Positions 46,796 through 55,972 of a DNA stretch of 64,000 nt are shown here, in pieces. The position numbers and the translations under genes are program-made. This DNA is from an uncultured Rikenellaceae bacterium (GTDB lineage: Bacteria > Bacteroidota > Bacteroidia > Bacteroidales > Rikenellaceae), in contig CALUZO010000008.1 in NCBI GenBank assembly GCA_944325305.1, positions 124,001 through 188,000 of the forward strand. The letters run 5' to 3'. A model generated the notes under the pieces. That model ran no database searches. It had not been told where the DNA came from and saw only the letters and a program-made list of their open reading frames with translations. The first letter of the stretch is position 1; each line of letters begins with the position of its first letter.

Positions 46796-47566
46796 ATGAC
46801 AAAGTTAACTTTTCTCGGCACCGGGACATCTCAGGGAGTCCCCGTAATATCTTGCGGGTGCTGGGTGTGCACGTCTTCCGACCAGCGCGACAAGCGCCTG
46901 CGTTCGTCCGTGCTGATCGAACACAATGGCACGCATATAGTTATAGATGCCGGTCCCGATTTCAGACAGCAGATGTTATCCCAGAATGTCAAGCATATCG
47001 ACGGTATACTTCTTACGCATGAGCACAAAGACCATATCGGCGGACTCGACGACATCAGAGCCTTTAACTATACACAAAAAGCTCCGGTCGACATATACGC
47101 CACAGAACAGGTACAAAGAGCCATAAAAAAAGAATACGACTACGCTTTCGGCGAAAACAAGTATCCCGGCGCACCTGATTTCAATCTCATCACTATCACC
47201 GGCAACAAGCCATTCATGGTTGGCAATACGGAAGTAATCCCGATCCAGGGGATGCACTACAAACTGCCAGTTCTCGGATTCCGCATAGGCAACATCGCAT
47301 ACCTGACCGATTTCAACAAGATAGAACCTGAAGAAATAGAGAAGATAAAAGGCGTGGAAGTACTTGTAGTCAACGCATTACGACGCGAACACCATCTATC
47401 GCATTTTACGTTGTCCGAAGCCTTGCATCTGCGCTATCTGGTACAGCCCAAATACACATATCTCACCCATATCTCACATCAGATGGGTCGGTTCAAACAG
47501 ATCGAACAGGAACTTCCGGAGAATACCCACTTCGCGGTCGACGGATTGGTTGTAGAGTGCCTTTAG
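46796..47566 (+). CDS. Metallo-beta-lactamase fold hydrolase
   Basis: This 256-residue hydrolase has the MBL metal motif H75-x-H77-x-D79-H80 in THEHKDHIGG and an N-terminal TFLGTGTSQGVPVISCGCWVC cysteine cluster near residues 20-25. Both features fit the PhnP/RNase Z-like branch that hydrolyses cyclic phosphodiesters. C-terminal HISHQMG supplies a further histidine. No phosphonate genes are nearby, so PhnP function is not assumed. The start at 46796 is supported by the promoter element. Confidence 0.88.
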   Translation: MTKLTFLGTGTSQGVPVISCGCWVCTSSDQRDKRLRSSVLIEHNGTHIVIDAGPDFRQQMLSQNVKHIDGILLTHEHKDHIGGLDDIRAFNYTQKAPVDIYATEQVQRAIKKEYDYAFGENKYPGAPDFNLITITGNKPFMVGNTEVIPIQGMHYKLPVLGFRIGNIAYLTDFNKIEPEEIEKIKGVEVLVVNALRREHHLSHFTLSEALHLRYLVQPKYTYLTHISHQMGRFKQIEQELPENTHFAVDGLVVECL

Positions 47567-47629
47567 AAGATGTAAAAGGAACGCACTCGATGAGATGAAC
47601 GTACAGTAGAAATAAAAAAGGATAACATA

Positions 47630-48442
47630 ATGAATTTCAGGAATAAAACGGTAATCATAACCGGTGCTTCATCGGGAATAGGCAAAGCACTCGCCCGTGA
47701 ATTCGGCAAGTTGGGTGCGAACGTAGTGGCCGGTGCCCGCAATGAAGAGAAACTGCAAGAGTTGATTAACGAAATCACAAGCCAAGGAGGGAAAGCCGTC
47801 TATGCAGTGACCGACGTAACCGACGAAGAGAATTGCAAAAAGTTGATCGACAAAGCAGTCGAAACGTTCGGCGGCATTGATGTACTCATCTGCAATGCAG
47901 GCATCTCAATGCGCGCATTGTTCGACGATGTCGATCTGTCTGTCCTAAAACGTCTGATGGACGTAAATTTCTGGGGAACCGTCTATACCACCAAGTACGC
48001 ACTGCCTTGGTTGCAGAAATCACGTGGTACGGTTGCAGGAGTATCGTCTGTGGCCGGCATACACGGACTTCCGGGACGCACAGGCTATTCGGCATCCAAA
48101 TATGCCATGACCGGATTCCTCGAAACCGTACGTATAGAGAATCTGAAAAAAGGGCTTCATGTCATGATAGCATGTCCCGGATTTACGGCATCCAATGTCA
48201 GATTCACGGCTTTGACCGCCGACGGATCGTCGCAGGGAGAATCTCCACGGGCCGAAGAAAAAATGATGACGGCCGAAGAAGCGGCCCACCGTATCATAAA
48301 AGGCATTGCCAAACGCAAACGTACCGTCCTCATGGACTTCAACGGACGCGCAAGCACACAGCTCAAGAAAATATGGCCATCACTTCTCGACCGCATGTTC
48401 TACAACCACATGGCCAAAGAGCCCAATTCGCCATTCAAATAG
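47630..48442 (+). CDS. Short-chain dehydrogenase/reductase (SDR)
   Basis: This 270-residue classical SDR has the cofactor motif TGASSGIG (11-18), NAG (89-91), and the catalytic S140, Y153 and K157 (GYSASKYA). R37 in VAGARN suggests NADP preference, as an inference. The C-terminal region (KIWPSLLDRMFYNHM) may associate with membranes. Substrate unknown. It starts 63 bases after the MBL gene and ends before a terminator. Confidence 0.88.
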   Translation: MNFRNKTVIITGASSGIGKALAREFGKLGANVVAGARNEEKLQELINEITSQGGKAVYAVTDVTDEENCKKLIDKAVETFGGIDVLICNAGISMRALFDDVDLSVLKRLMDVNFWGTVYTTKYALPWLQKSRGTVAGVSSVAGIHGLPGRTGYSASKYAMTGFLETVRIENLKKGLHVMIACPGFTASNVRFTALTADGSSQGESPRAEEKMMTAEEAAHRIIKGIAKRKRTVLMDFNGRASTQLKKIWPSLLDRMFYNHMAKEPNSPFK

Positions 48443-48452
48443 CAGTTATCTG

Positions 48453-48480
48453 AAAAGGCAAGGATAATTCCTTGCCTTTT
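48453..48480. terminator. Rho-independent terminator
   Basis: A 12-bp stem (AAAAGGCAAGGA / TCCTTGCCTTTT) has a 4-base loop. It lies after the SDR gene, facing divIC. Confidence 0.8.
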
Positions 48481-48687
48481 ATCGTATCGACCGGATTTTC
48501 TTTTTCATCGGCCATAGAGACCGTTGTTCGCAATCGAGGCTTCGCAGTATAAGAATCTTTGCCGGTTCCGAATCGATGTTGCTCTGCCACAACACGAAAA
48601 TCATGCGTAAAAAATGATGTCCTGACAAAATTACAGAGACACCATCGGCAGCCGATCCTTATATTACGTCACGAATAAGCGAATACT

Positions 48688-48969
48688 TTATTCGGGAGCT
48701 ATATACACCACATCTCCCTCGCGTTTCATAAGGTATTTTTCGCGAGCATACTGTTCGAGAAAATCATCGTCTTTGAGGTTCTCGATCATGGCGCTGTCGG
48801 CGGCTATTTTTTCCAGATAGTATTCTTTTTGCTGTTCGAGTTCCTTTATATCCTCTTTCAGACGCATACGGTCTATCAGGTTCCGACCGGGGTCGAAAAA
48901 TGCTATGAAGATAACGAACACTATGATCGTTATTATCCACAACCTCCTGTCTTTCAGTATTTTGTTCAT
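48688..48969 (-). CDS. divIC: FtsB/DivIC-type septum formation protein
   Basis: This 93-residue bitopic protein has a short cytoplasmic N-terminus, one membrane helix (about 11-25, WIITIIVFVIFIAFF) and a coiled coil (RMRLKEDIKELEQQKEYYLE). The DDDFLEQYAREKYLM motif is typical of FtsB/DivIC. It joins FtsL and FtsQ in the divisome. It starts 3 bases after queE. Confidence 0.9.
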   Translation of the reverse strand: MNKILKDRRLWIITIIVFVIFIAFFDPGRNLIDRMRLKEDIKELEQQKEYYLEKIAADSAMIENLKDDDFLEQYAREKYLMKREGDVVYIAPE

Positions 48970-48972
48970 GTT

Positions 48973-49596
48973 CTACGGGATATGCATGAATTTATGCGTC
49001 TGTACCGATATATTCCACCGCGGATTCTCTTTGACAAAATCGACGATCAGCGGCGTTACTTTCTCATACTTGCTCCATTCCGGCTGAAGAAACAGCAAAC
49101 ATTCGCGTCTTACATTTTCGGCGCACTTTTCGGCCCATTGCAGGTCTTCCGCTTTTTCCACTATCACCTTCAGTTCATCCGCCATATCGTAGGCTTCGAG
49201 CAGAGGCGGAGCCTGTCTTTTCGGCGAAAGGCACACCCAATCGAACGTTCCGCTCGGCTGATGCGAACCGGATGTTTCGAGAAATATCTGAAGTCCTTCC
49301 TCATGCAACCTGTCGGTAATATAACCGAGTGGATACAGCAGAGGTTCGCCTCCTGTTATCACGATTGCCTGTGCAGGATAGGATATCGCGCGTGCCACTA
49401 TCTCATCTACATCTACCGGCGGAAACATTTTGGGATTCCATGTGAATTTGGCGTCACACCATCGGCAGCCCACATCACATCCTCCCAATCTGATAAAATA
49501 AGCTGGTTTACCCGTGTGATGCCCTTCTCCCTGTATCGTATAAAAGTCTTCCACCAACGGAAGTTTGAGGCCTCCGTCCAATCCGTTACTCTCCAT
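48973..49596 (-). CDS. queE: 7-carboxy-7-deazaguanine synthase
   Basis: This 207-residue radical SAM enzyme makes 7-carboxy-7-deazaguanine for queuosine. The [4Fe-4S] cysteines are C40-x3-C44-x2-C47 in GGCDVGCRWCD. The N-terminal FYTIQGEGHHTG and VITGGEPLL are QueE hallmarks. Its start overlaps the hpt stop by 11 bases. The other queuosine genes are not in the window. Confidence 0.94.
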   Translation of the reverse strand: MESNGLDGGLKLPLVEDFYTIQGEGHHTGKPAYFIRLGGCDVGCRWCDAKFTWNPKMFPPVDVDEIVARAISYPAQAIVITGGEPLLYPLGYITDRLHEEGLQIFLETSGSHQPSGTFDWVCLSPKRQAPPLLEAYDMADELKVIVEKAEDLQWAEKCAENVRRECLLFLQPEWSKYEKVTPLIVDFVKENPRWNISVQTHKFMHIP

Positions 49597-50149
49597 CTAC
49601 AACAGTGTATATATCACGTAAATTGCGTCCCATCTGGTCGTAATCCATTCCGAATCCTACGACAAAATCATTGGGAATCGAAAAACCTTTGTATTTTATC
49701 GGGATCGTTTTATCATACGATTCCGGTTTGAAAAGCAGTGTCGCCACCTCGATACTAGCCGGCTCATGTTCCATGAGCGAGCGTACAAGGTACTCGATGC
49801 TTTCTCCCGTATCAACAATATCCTCTACGACAACGACATGCCGCCCACTGACATCAGAAGAAAGGCCTATAAGTTCTGAAACGCTGCCCGAGGTTTTCAG
49901 ACCGCTGTACGAAGCCAGTTTGACGAACGATATCTCGAGCGGGATATCCAGGCACTTTACGAGTTCGGACAAGAACATGAATGATCCGTTAAGTACTCCC
50001 AGAAAAAGCGGATCGGGTTTCCCGGCATAATCGTGGCTTATTCTCTCGGCCAATGATGCCACGGACTCTTCTATGGCTTCATAAGGGATATACAACGAAA
50101 ATTCCCTGTCGCCGAGAATTATACGCTTGTCTGAAAAATTAGCTGCCAT
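49586..50149 (-). CDS. hpt: Hypoxanthine phosphoribosyltransferase
   Basis: This 187-residue purine salvage enzyme has the PRPP motif VVVVEDIVDTGES and the loop FLGVLNGSFMF. Length and the C-terminal FVVGFGMDYDQ are typical. The start at 50149 (MAANFSDK) is chosen because the -7 element lies at 50176-50183; starts at 50161 or 50236 would fall in or before the promoter. It heads hpt-queE-divIC. Confidence 0.94.
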   Translation of the reverse strand: MAANFSDKRIILGDREFSLYIPYEAIEESVASLAERISHDYAGKPDPLFLGVLNGSFMFLSELVKCLDIPLEISFVKLASYSGLKTSGSVSELIGLSSDVSGRHVVVVEDIVDTGESIEYLVRSLMEHEPASIEVATLLFKPESYDKTIPIKYKGFSIPNDFVVGFGMDYDQMGRNLRDIYTVVDGE

Positions 50150-50175
50150 CGGTGAATGCATTAAATCCTGTATCG

Positions 50176-50183
50176 CAAAGGTA
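50176..50183 (-). promoter_or_regulatory. hpt promoter, -7 element
   Basis: On the minus strand TACCTTTG is an exact TAnnTTTG match, 27 bases before the chosen ATG. Confidence 0.55.
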
Positions 50184-50312
50184 CAACTTAATGCCGAAAA
50201 ACAAATATTGTTATTAAAGATGGTTTTACATTGCAATTACGCCACATGCAATGCTATCCATTTTACATTTTTTAACGACATGAAGGTAATGGATAAATAT
50301 ATTCGTTTTTAT

Positions 50313-50320
50313 TACCTTTG
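50313..50320 (+). promoter_or_regulatory. purE promoter, -7 element
   Basis: TACCTTTG matches TAnnTTTG, 33 bases before the purE ATG. Confidence 0.55.
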
Positions 50321-50353
50321 TCGCAAACAAGTTTAATCTAATAGTAAGACAGG

Positions 50354-50866
50354 ATGAAAGCCAGGGTGAGCATAATCATGGGAAGCACGTCGGACCTCAA
50401 AATTATGGAGGCCGCAGCAAAATTCTTAGACGACATGGAGATACCGTACGAAATAAATGCGCTTTCAGCGCACAGGGTCCCCGAAAAAGTTGTCGAGTTT
50501 GCCAAAGGCGCAGCCGGACGCGGCATCGAAGTAGTAATTGCAGGAGCCGGCGGTGCCGCACATCTGCCAGGGGTAATCGCAGCCCTCACACCACTTCCCG
50601 TAATCGGAGTCCCCATTAAATCATCGAATTCCGTAGACGGCTGGGACAGCATACTCTCAATCCTCCAGATGCCAGGCGGCATTCCAGTCGCTACAGTAGC
50701 TCTCGACGGAGCACTCAACGCAGCTATTCTTGCAGCCCAGATAATCGCTACCGGCGACAAAGAGATCAAAGCCAAAGTCGCTGAATACAAGAGTCAGCTG
50801 GCCAAGAAAATAGAAAAGGCAAATGCCGAACTGGCCGAAATCAAACGGCCGTTCAAGGTAAATTAA
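50354..50866 (+). CDS. purE: 5-(carboxyamino)imidazole ribonucleotide mutase
   Basis: This 170-residue class I PurE converts N5-CAIR to CAIR in purine synthesis. The N-terminal IIMGSTSDL, NALSAHRVPE with the catalytic His and AGAGGAAHLPGV are signatures. Length is typical. It is divergent from hpt and stands alone. Confidence 0.96.
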   Translation: MKARVSIIMGSTSDLKIMEAAAKFLDDMEIPYEINALSAHRVPEKVVEFAKGAAGRGIEVVIAGAGGAAHLPGVIAALTPLPVIGVPIKSSNSVDGWDSILSILQMPGGIPVATVALDGALNAAILAAQIIATGDKEIKAKVAEYKSQLAKKIEKANAELAEIKRPFKVN

Positions 50867-51200
50867 AGCCACGGTTAACACAGTATTCGGACAGGATGGA
50901 TGTCCGGTTCCGACAGAAGTCATATAGGACAAGCACTGCATGGGCTGTCTCTTGAAACCGCACATTTCTCCGAGTCGTCATACATTACGTGGTCCGTTCC
51001 CATTTGTCGTCGGACTCGATCATTAAACTGGGTATAAAGATGCGAACTGTTCCTTCTTTGTTTCAAACGCAGGGAAGTTTCGCTCTTTCGCATCACGACA
51101 CAGTCCTGACAATGAACGGAAACCGGGGAAACACCACATCAGTATCGAACAATATTGCACGGTAGTTGCATTGGCTTTAGCCAAAACCAAAACGACATAG
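50867..51200. other. Gene-free interval
   Basis: There is no supportable gene in these 334 bases. A 6-bp hairpin TTGGCT/AGCCAA lies just before zupT; otherwise I see nothing. Confidence 0.55.
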
Positions 51201-52013
51201 ATGGAAACAGGAAGCATAGGATTCGCACTACTCCTCACCCTGCTGGCAGGTCTCGCCACGGGAATCGGCAGTGCAATAGCATTCTTCGCCAAACATACCG
51301 ACAAAAAATTCCTGTCGTTTGCACTGGGATTTTCGGCTGGTGTAATGATCTACGTGTCGTTCATGGAGCTCCTTTTTACATCATATACCGAAATACAGGT
51401 ACTGATGGAGGGCAGAACGGGTCAGTTCATAGCCATAACAGCATTCTTCGGAGGTATGGCCATAGCGGCGATAATAGACAAACTCGTGCCATCGGTAGAA
51501 AATCCGCACGAAATGCGTTCGGTCGAAATGATGCGCTCGCACTCAAAGAAAGCAGAGAGAGAACGCAACCTCGCACGTACCGGCATTATAACGGCACTCG
51601 CGTTGGCCGTACACAACTTTCCCGAAGGTATCGCCACATTCATGTCGGCCGTGCAACAGCCCGAGATAGGTCTCGTCATAGCCGTTGCCATCGCCATACA
51701 CAACATTCCGGAAGGGATTGCGGTTTCTGTTCCCATATATTACGCCACCAACAGCAAAAGAAAGGCATTCTGGTACTCCTTTATTTCCGGATTGGCCGAA
51801 CCTGTGGGCGCTATCGTAGCATATCTTATATTGACTCCGTTTCTGTCGCCCATGCTGCTCAACTGTACCTTCGCGGCAGTTGCAGGAATCATGGTATTCA
51901 TATCGTTCGACGAATTGCTGCCTGCGGCACGCGAATACGGCGAACATCACATCTCAATATACGGATTGGTCGCAGGTATGGCAATAATGGCGGTGAGCCT
52001 TATACTGTTATGA
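51201..52013 (+). CDS. zupT: ZIP family metal transporter
   Basis: This 270-residue inner-membrane protein has about eight membrane helices. The metal-binding motifs are HNFPEG (H138, E142) and HNIPEG (H167, E171), as in ZupT. A His/Glu-rich cytoplasmic loop (about 98-122) lies between helices 3 and 4. It imports zinc and other divalent metals. No metal-responsive operator is recognised upstream. Confidence 0.94.
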   Translation: METGSIGFALLLTLLAGLATGIGSAIAFFAKHTDKKFLSFALGFSAGVMIYVSFMELLFTSYTEIQVLMEGRTGQFIAITAFFGGMAIAAIIDKLVPSVENPHEMRSVEMMRSHSKKAERERNLARTGIITALALAVHNFPEGIATFMSAVQQPEIGLVIAVAIAIHNIPEGIAVSVPIYYATNSKRKAFWYSFISGLAEPVGAIVAYLILTPFLSPMLLNCTFAAVAGIMVFISFDELLPAAREYGEHHISIYGLVAGMAIMAVSLILL

Positions 52014-52208
52014 TGCACCTGGCCATCCCGGAGTATTCCGGTAACGTCCTGGGTTGAATGTTTCCGATACGACATTTGTCTTATGATCCATTGCAAACGA
52101 CAGCATTCCAGATATTTATACGACGGTACATTATTTGCATTGAATGTGAATCCCGTTACGCAAGACAACCGACACGTTTGCCTTTTTACGTATAAATACT
52201 ACCAGCTA

Positions 52209-52240
52209 ATTGTTAATTCGGTTTTGTTGATGTAATTTTG
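52209..52240 (+). promoter_or_regulatory. aroQ promoter (-33/-7)
   Basis: ATTG (52209-52212) and TAATTTTG (52233-52240) are separated by 20 bases. The -7 box is exact and the -33 has one mismatch. The leader is about 20 bases. Confidence 0.6.
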
Positions 52241-52265
52241 CGCAACTTAAAAAAATAAGTCCGGC

Positions 52266-52682
52266 ATGAATATTCTCATTATTAACGGTCCCAACCTGAA
52301 TCTACTTGGCAAACGCGAACCCGGAATATACGGCAGCGAAACATTCGAAAATTATCTTTCCCAGCTGCGGACACAATTTAAAGATATAAATATCGACTAT
52401 TGCCAGTCCAATATCGAGGGCGAAATCATAGACGCCATACAGGCTGCAGACGGGAAATATGACGGTGTTCTGTTAAATGCAGGCGGCTATACGCACACAT
52501 CGGTAGCCATAGCCGATGCCATAGGTTCGGTAAGCGTCCCTGTGGTCGAAATACACATATCCTGCATACTGGCACGCGAAGCATTCAGACACGTATCGCT
52601 CATTGCCCCAAAATGCAAAGGATCCATAATGGGATTCGGACTCGACTCTTACAGACTCGGGTTGTTAAGTTTTGTCAAATAA
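52266..52682 (+). CDS. aroQ: 3-dehydroquinate dehydratase, type II
   Basis: This 138-residue enzyme dehydrates 3-dehydroquinate in the shikimate route. The N-terminal INGPNLNLLGKREPGIYG and LNAGGYTHTS motifs are intact. The segment usually read as HISNIHAREEFR is HISCILAREAFR here; the catalytic His and the two Arg are kept, but the Asn is Cys. It lies 14 bases before pyk and may be co-transcribed. aroA and aroC are 10 kb away on the other strand. Confidence 0.95.
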   Translation: MNILIINGPNLNLLGKREPGIYGSETFENYLSQLRTQFKDINIDYCQSNIEGEIIDAIQAADGKYDGVLLNAGGYTHTSVAIADAIGSVSVPVVEIHISCILAREAFRHVSLIAPKCKGSIMGFGLDSYRLGLLSFVK

Positions 52683-52696
52683 CAGCAAAATAATAG

Positions 52697-54169
52697 ATGA
52701 ATAAGAAAACAAAAATAGTCGCTACCGTTTCGGACCGCAGATGCGATGTCGATTTCATACGCTCGCTCTACGAGGCCGGCATGAATGCCGTAAGGATCAA
52801 CACCGCCCATGCCTCGCTCGAAGGCGCCGAAGAAGTAGTCAAAAACGTAAGACAGGTCTCGGACAAGATAGCCATAATTATCGACACCAAAGGTCCTGAG
52901 ATTCGTCTGACAGGCATGGCCGATGGATTCGAAGGAGGTTTTGCAGTAGCTGCCGGCGACATGCTTACCATCAAAGGGACGAGCGTAGAAGAAGATATAA
53001 AATCAAGTCCGGAGATGCTCTACATGACCGATCCGTCGATCTATAAAGATGTACCGGTCGGAGCACGCATCCTTATCGACGACGGAGAACTGGAACTTAT
53101 CGTAAAGGAGAAGAAAGACGAAATGCTTGTCTGCCGCGTATCCAACAAGGGTAGAATCAAGGCATATAAAAGCGTCAACATACCCGGCGTTCCCATCCAT
53201 CTTCCGTCTATAACGGCCAAGGACAAAGAATACATTCTGTGGGCCATAGAAAACGACGTGGATTTCATAGCCCACTCTTTTGTACGCAACAAAGAGGATG
53301 TTCTTGCAGTAAAGAAGATCATCAAGGAACACAACAGCCCCATCAAGATCATATCGAAAATCGAAAACCGCGAAGGTGTCAACAATATCGACGAGATCGT
53401 TGCCGAGACCTATGGCGTTATGGTTGCTCGCGGCGACCTCGGCGTTGAAATTCCCGCAGAGGAAATACCTATAACACAACGTTATCTGGTCCGCAAATGC
53501 GTCGAAGCAAAGACTCCGGTCATCATAGCTACGCAGATGCTCCACTCGATGATGTCGAACCCGAGGCCGACACGTGCCGAGGTAAGCGACATAGCAAGCG
53601 CCATCTACCAGCGCGTGGATGCTATCATGTTGAGCGGCGAAACGGCAAACGGAGACTATCCCGAAGAATCGGTCGCAACAATGGCACGCATAGCATCGCA
53701 AATCGAAAAGGACGCCAGCCTGCAACCGGATTCGGATATGAACATGGTTAGCATCAACAACGAGATCACTGCCCAACTGGCCCGTTCGGCAGTACGTGCG
53801 ACCCTCAATCTGCCGGTCAAAGCCATTATCATAGACACCATGTCCGGCCGTACCGCACGCTATCTTTCCGCTTTCCGAGGCAATAAACCGGTCTATGCAA
53901 TCTGTTACCGCAAGAGCGTAATGCGACAACTGGCCATATCATACGGTATTCATGCCATGCACAGCATGCAGGCGGAAACACACAACAGCTTCCTGCTGAG
54001 CACACTGTATTATCTTGAGCGTAAACGCTGGCTGTTCAAGGAGGACCTGGTCGTAGTATTGGGCGGCAGTTTCGGTCCGGAAAAAGGCGCTTCGTTCATG
54101 GAAATAGGCAATGTACTCAACTTCCAGCACAAGGCTATAAAGAAAGAGGTGACCTGCAACCAGGAATAA
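52697..54169 (+). CDS. pyk: Pyruvate kinase
   Basis: This 490-residue glycolytic enzyme makes pyruvate and ATP from PEP and ADP. Motifs in order are TKGPEIRL (N-terminal barrel), IISKIENREGV (catalytic Lys), MVARGDLGVE (metal site) and RPTRAEVSDIA. The C-terminal allosteric domain is present. Length is typical. Confidence 0.97.
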   Translation: MNKKTKIVATVSDRRCDVDFIRSLYEAGMNAVRINTAHASLEGAEEVVKNVRQVSDKIAIIIDTKGPEIRLTGMADGFEGGFAVAAGDMLTIKGTSVEEDIKSSPEMLYMTDPSIYKDVPVGARILIDDGELELIVKEKKDEMLVCRVSNKGRIKAYKSVNIPGVPIHLPSITAKDKEYILWAIENDVDFIAHSFVRNKEDVLAVKKIIKEHNSPIKIISKIENREGVNNIDEIVAETYGVMVARGDLGVEIPAEEIPITQRYLVRKCVEAKTPVIIATQMLHSMMSNPRPTRAEVSDIASAIYQRVDAIMLSGETANGDYPEESVATMARIASQIEKDASLQPDSDMNMVSINNEITAQLARSAVRATLNLPVKAIIIDTMSGRTARYLSAFRGNKPVYAICYRKSVMRQLAISYGIHAMHSMQAETHNSFLLSTLYYLERKRWLFKEDLVVVLGGSFGPEKGASFMEIGNVLNFQHKAIKKEVTCNQE

Positions 54170-54287
54170 GGATTTCGCAATCATCCCGGACGGCCAATTC
54201 TTATTCACGCGGCATATTGTGTACTGAAACAAACCAATAGCGGACATTTGTCCGGCACATAAAATATAACAGCATAAGTCCAATAGC

Positions 54288-55742
54288 ATGGCCAAGCTCA
54301 AACAACAGGTAGTTTCGGGATTTTTGTGGACAGCCGGCGAGAAATTCGGCTCGATGATCTTGAAGTTTATCGTAGGACTTGTCCTGTTAGCGCACCTTAC
54401 GCCCGATGACTATGCTCTTGTTGCAATACTCACAGTCTTCGTGCTCATTTCTGGTCTCCTCGTAGACGGAGGGTTCGGTCTCGCACTCATCCAGGCAAAA
54501 AATGTCACGGAAAAAGACTACACGTCGGTTTTTTATCTGAATATAGCTCTTGCAACACTGCTATATCTGCTTCTGCTCTGCCTACTCGGATTTCTTGTAT
54601 GGTTCTATGACAGTCCCGAAATATATACTCTCGGACCCTGGCTTTTCGCCCAAGGTATCATCATGTCGCTCGGATTTGTCCAACACGCCAAACTGTCGCG
54701 GGAAATGCGGTTCGACGTATTGTCAAAAATGTATATAATCGCTAACGTGGTTTCGTCTGGAGTAGCCCTCGGTATGATCCTTACCGGTTTTGGCATATGG
54801 AGTATCGTTGGCCAAAGATTAAGCTATGCGGTTGCGCACACGGCATCGCTGTGGATAATGGCTCCATGGAGACCTCACGGGAAGTTTGCATTGGATTCTA
54901 TAAAAAGGCTTTTCAGATTTGGGTCCAACATGCTTTATACCGGGTTGTTAACACAAGTGTTCAGCAAGCTGACCGAACTGGTTATCCCGAAAGTCGGGAA
55001 TGTGTCTCAGTTGGGATTGTACAACAAGACGCTCTCGCTCAAGGACGAAGTAGCCAATACGATACAGTTGTCGATAGTGAATGTAACATTCCCTGCATTT
55101 TCTTCGCTGCAGAGCGAAGACGAGAAACTCAAATTGGCATTGCGGAAAGTAATATCGGTAATCTCGTTAATACTATTCCCTGTCATGGGTGGCCTAATTA
55201 CGACCAGTCCGGAATTTTTCCATCTATTGCTCAACGAAAACTGGTGGCCCGGCATACCCTACTTCCAACTGTTCTGCGTATCGGCATTCTTCACGCCCCT
55301 CATTTATCTGACACTCAATATAATCAAGGCGAAAGGAGCAAGCAGGACGGTACTTAAACTTGAGATCATCAAGAAATCGTTCCTGTTGGCGACCGTAGCC
55401 GTTACGGCCAATATCAACGTGATCGCCATGGTTTATGGTTATGTTGTATGGATGGCTTTCGAAATGGCGGCCAACGTAATAGTATCACAACGTTTTATCA
55501 AATATTCCTTTCTTGAGATAGCCCGAGACTCCCTGCCTTATCTCGGGATGACCGTCATAATGACAGCATGTGTTGCCGGCGTAGGATTACTGTTCCCGAA
55601 CATGCATCTCTGGCCTTTGCTTGCAGTGAAGATTATTGTCGGCATAACCGTCTATTTAGGAATGAATCTCTTCTTCCGACTGTCGGCGTTTCAAGATGCG
55701 ATGGAGATATCCAAAAACCTATTCAAAAAAAGAGACAAATAA
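54288..55742 (+). CDS. Polysaccharide flippase (Wzx/MATE-type)
   Basis: This 484-residue inner-membrane protein has about 14 predicted helices and belongs to the oligosaccharide flippase group of the MOP superfamily. The N-terminal QQVVSGFLWTAGEKF and the GLYNKTLSLKDEV region are typical. It probably moves a lipid-linked sugar across the membrane. No glycosyltransferases are adjacent, so it is an orphan flippase in this window. A small palindrome (CGGACATTTGTCCG, 54241-54254) lies upstream. Confidence 0.88.
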   Translation: MAKLKQQVVSGFLWTAGEKFGSMILKFIVGLVLLAHLTPDDYALVAILTVFVLISGLLVDGGFGLALIQAKNVTEKDYTSVFYLNIALATLLYLLLLCLLGFLVWFYDSPEIYTLGPWLFAQGIIMSLGFVQHAKLSREMRFDVLSKMYIIANVVSSGVALGMILTGFGIWSIVGQRLSYAVAHTASLWIMAPWRPHGKFALDSIKRLFRFGSNMLYTGLLTQVFSKLTELVIPKVGNVSQLGLYNKTLSLKDEVANTIQLSIVNVTFPAFSSLQSEDEKLKLALRKVISVISLILFPVMGGLITTSPEFFHLLLNENWWPGIPYFQLFCVSAFFTPLIYLTLNIIKAKGASRTVLKLEIIKKSFLLATVAVTANINVIAMVYGYVVWMAFEMAANVIVSQRFIKYSFLEIARDSLPYLGMTVIMTACVAGVGLLFPNMHLWPLLAVKIIVGITVYLGMNLFFRLSAFQDAMEISKNLFKKRDK

Positions 55743-55764
55743 TATACGCCTTTCCAAATAAAAT

Positions 55765-55800
55765 GGACAGGACCTGGAGAGAGCCTCCGAAATCCTGTCC
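55765..55800. terminator. Possible terminator between flippase and buk
   Basis: The 8-bp stem GGACAGGA / TCCTGTCC encloses a 20-base loop with a small inner GGAG/CTCC pairing. It lies between convergent genes and has a weak U tract. Confidence 0.4.
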
Positions 55801-55972
55801 TAAACAAAACCCTTTTGTTCAAACATAACGTATCGCATGTTCGAAATATTTTGCCAAGGGTGATCTTTTTTTGATTTTTTCTGTTTTTCTTGACAAACTT
55901 CCAAAATCACAACTTTCCCCACCACCCTCCTTAAAGGTTTTGTCCATAGGAGAGCATGGACAAAAAGTCTAT

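Noticed and set aside
51155..52057. 300-codon frame overlapping zupT on plus
   Set aside because: It is in a different frame from the ZIP motifs; the peptide is Arg/His-rich with no family features.
54241..54254. Palindrome CGGACATTTGTCCG before the flippase as an operator
   Set aside because: It is a single short palindrome with no repeat elsewhere noticed and no known regulator; it could equally be part of a weak terminator of pyk.
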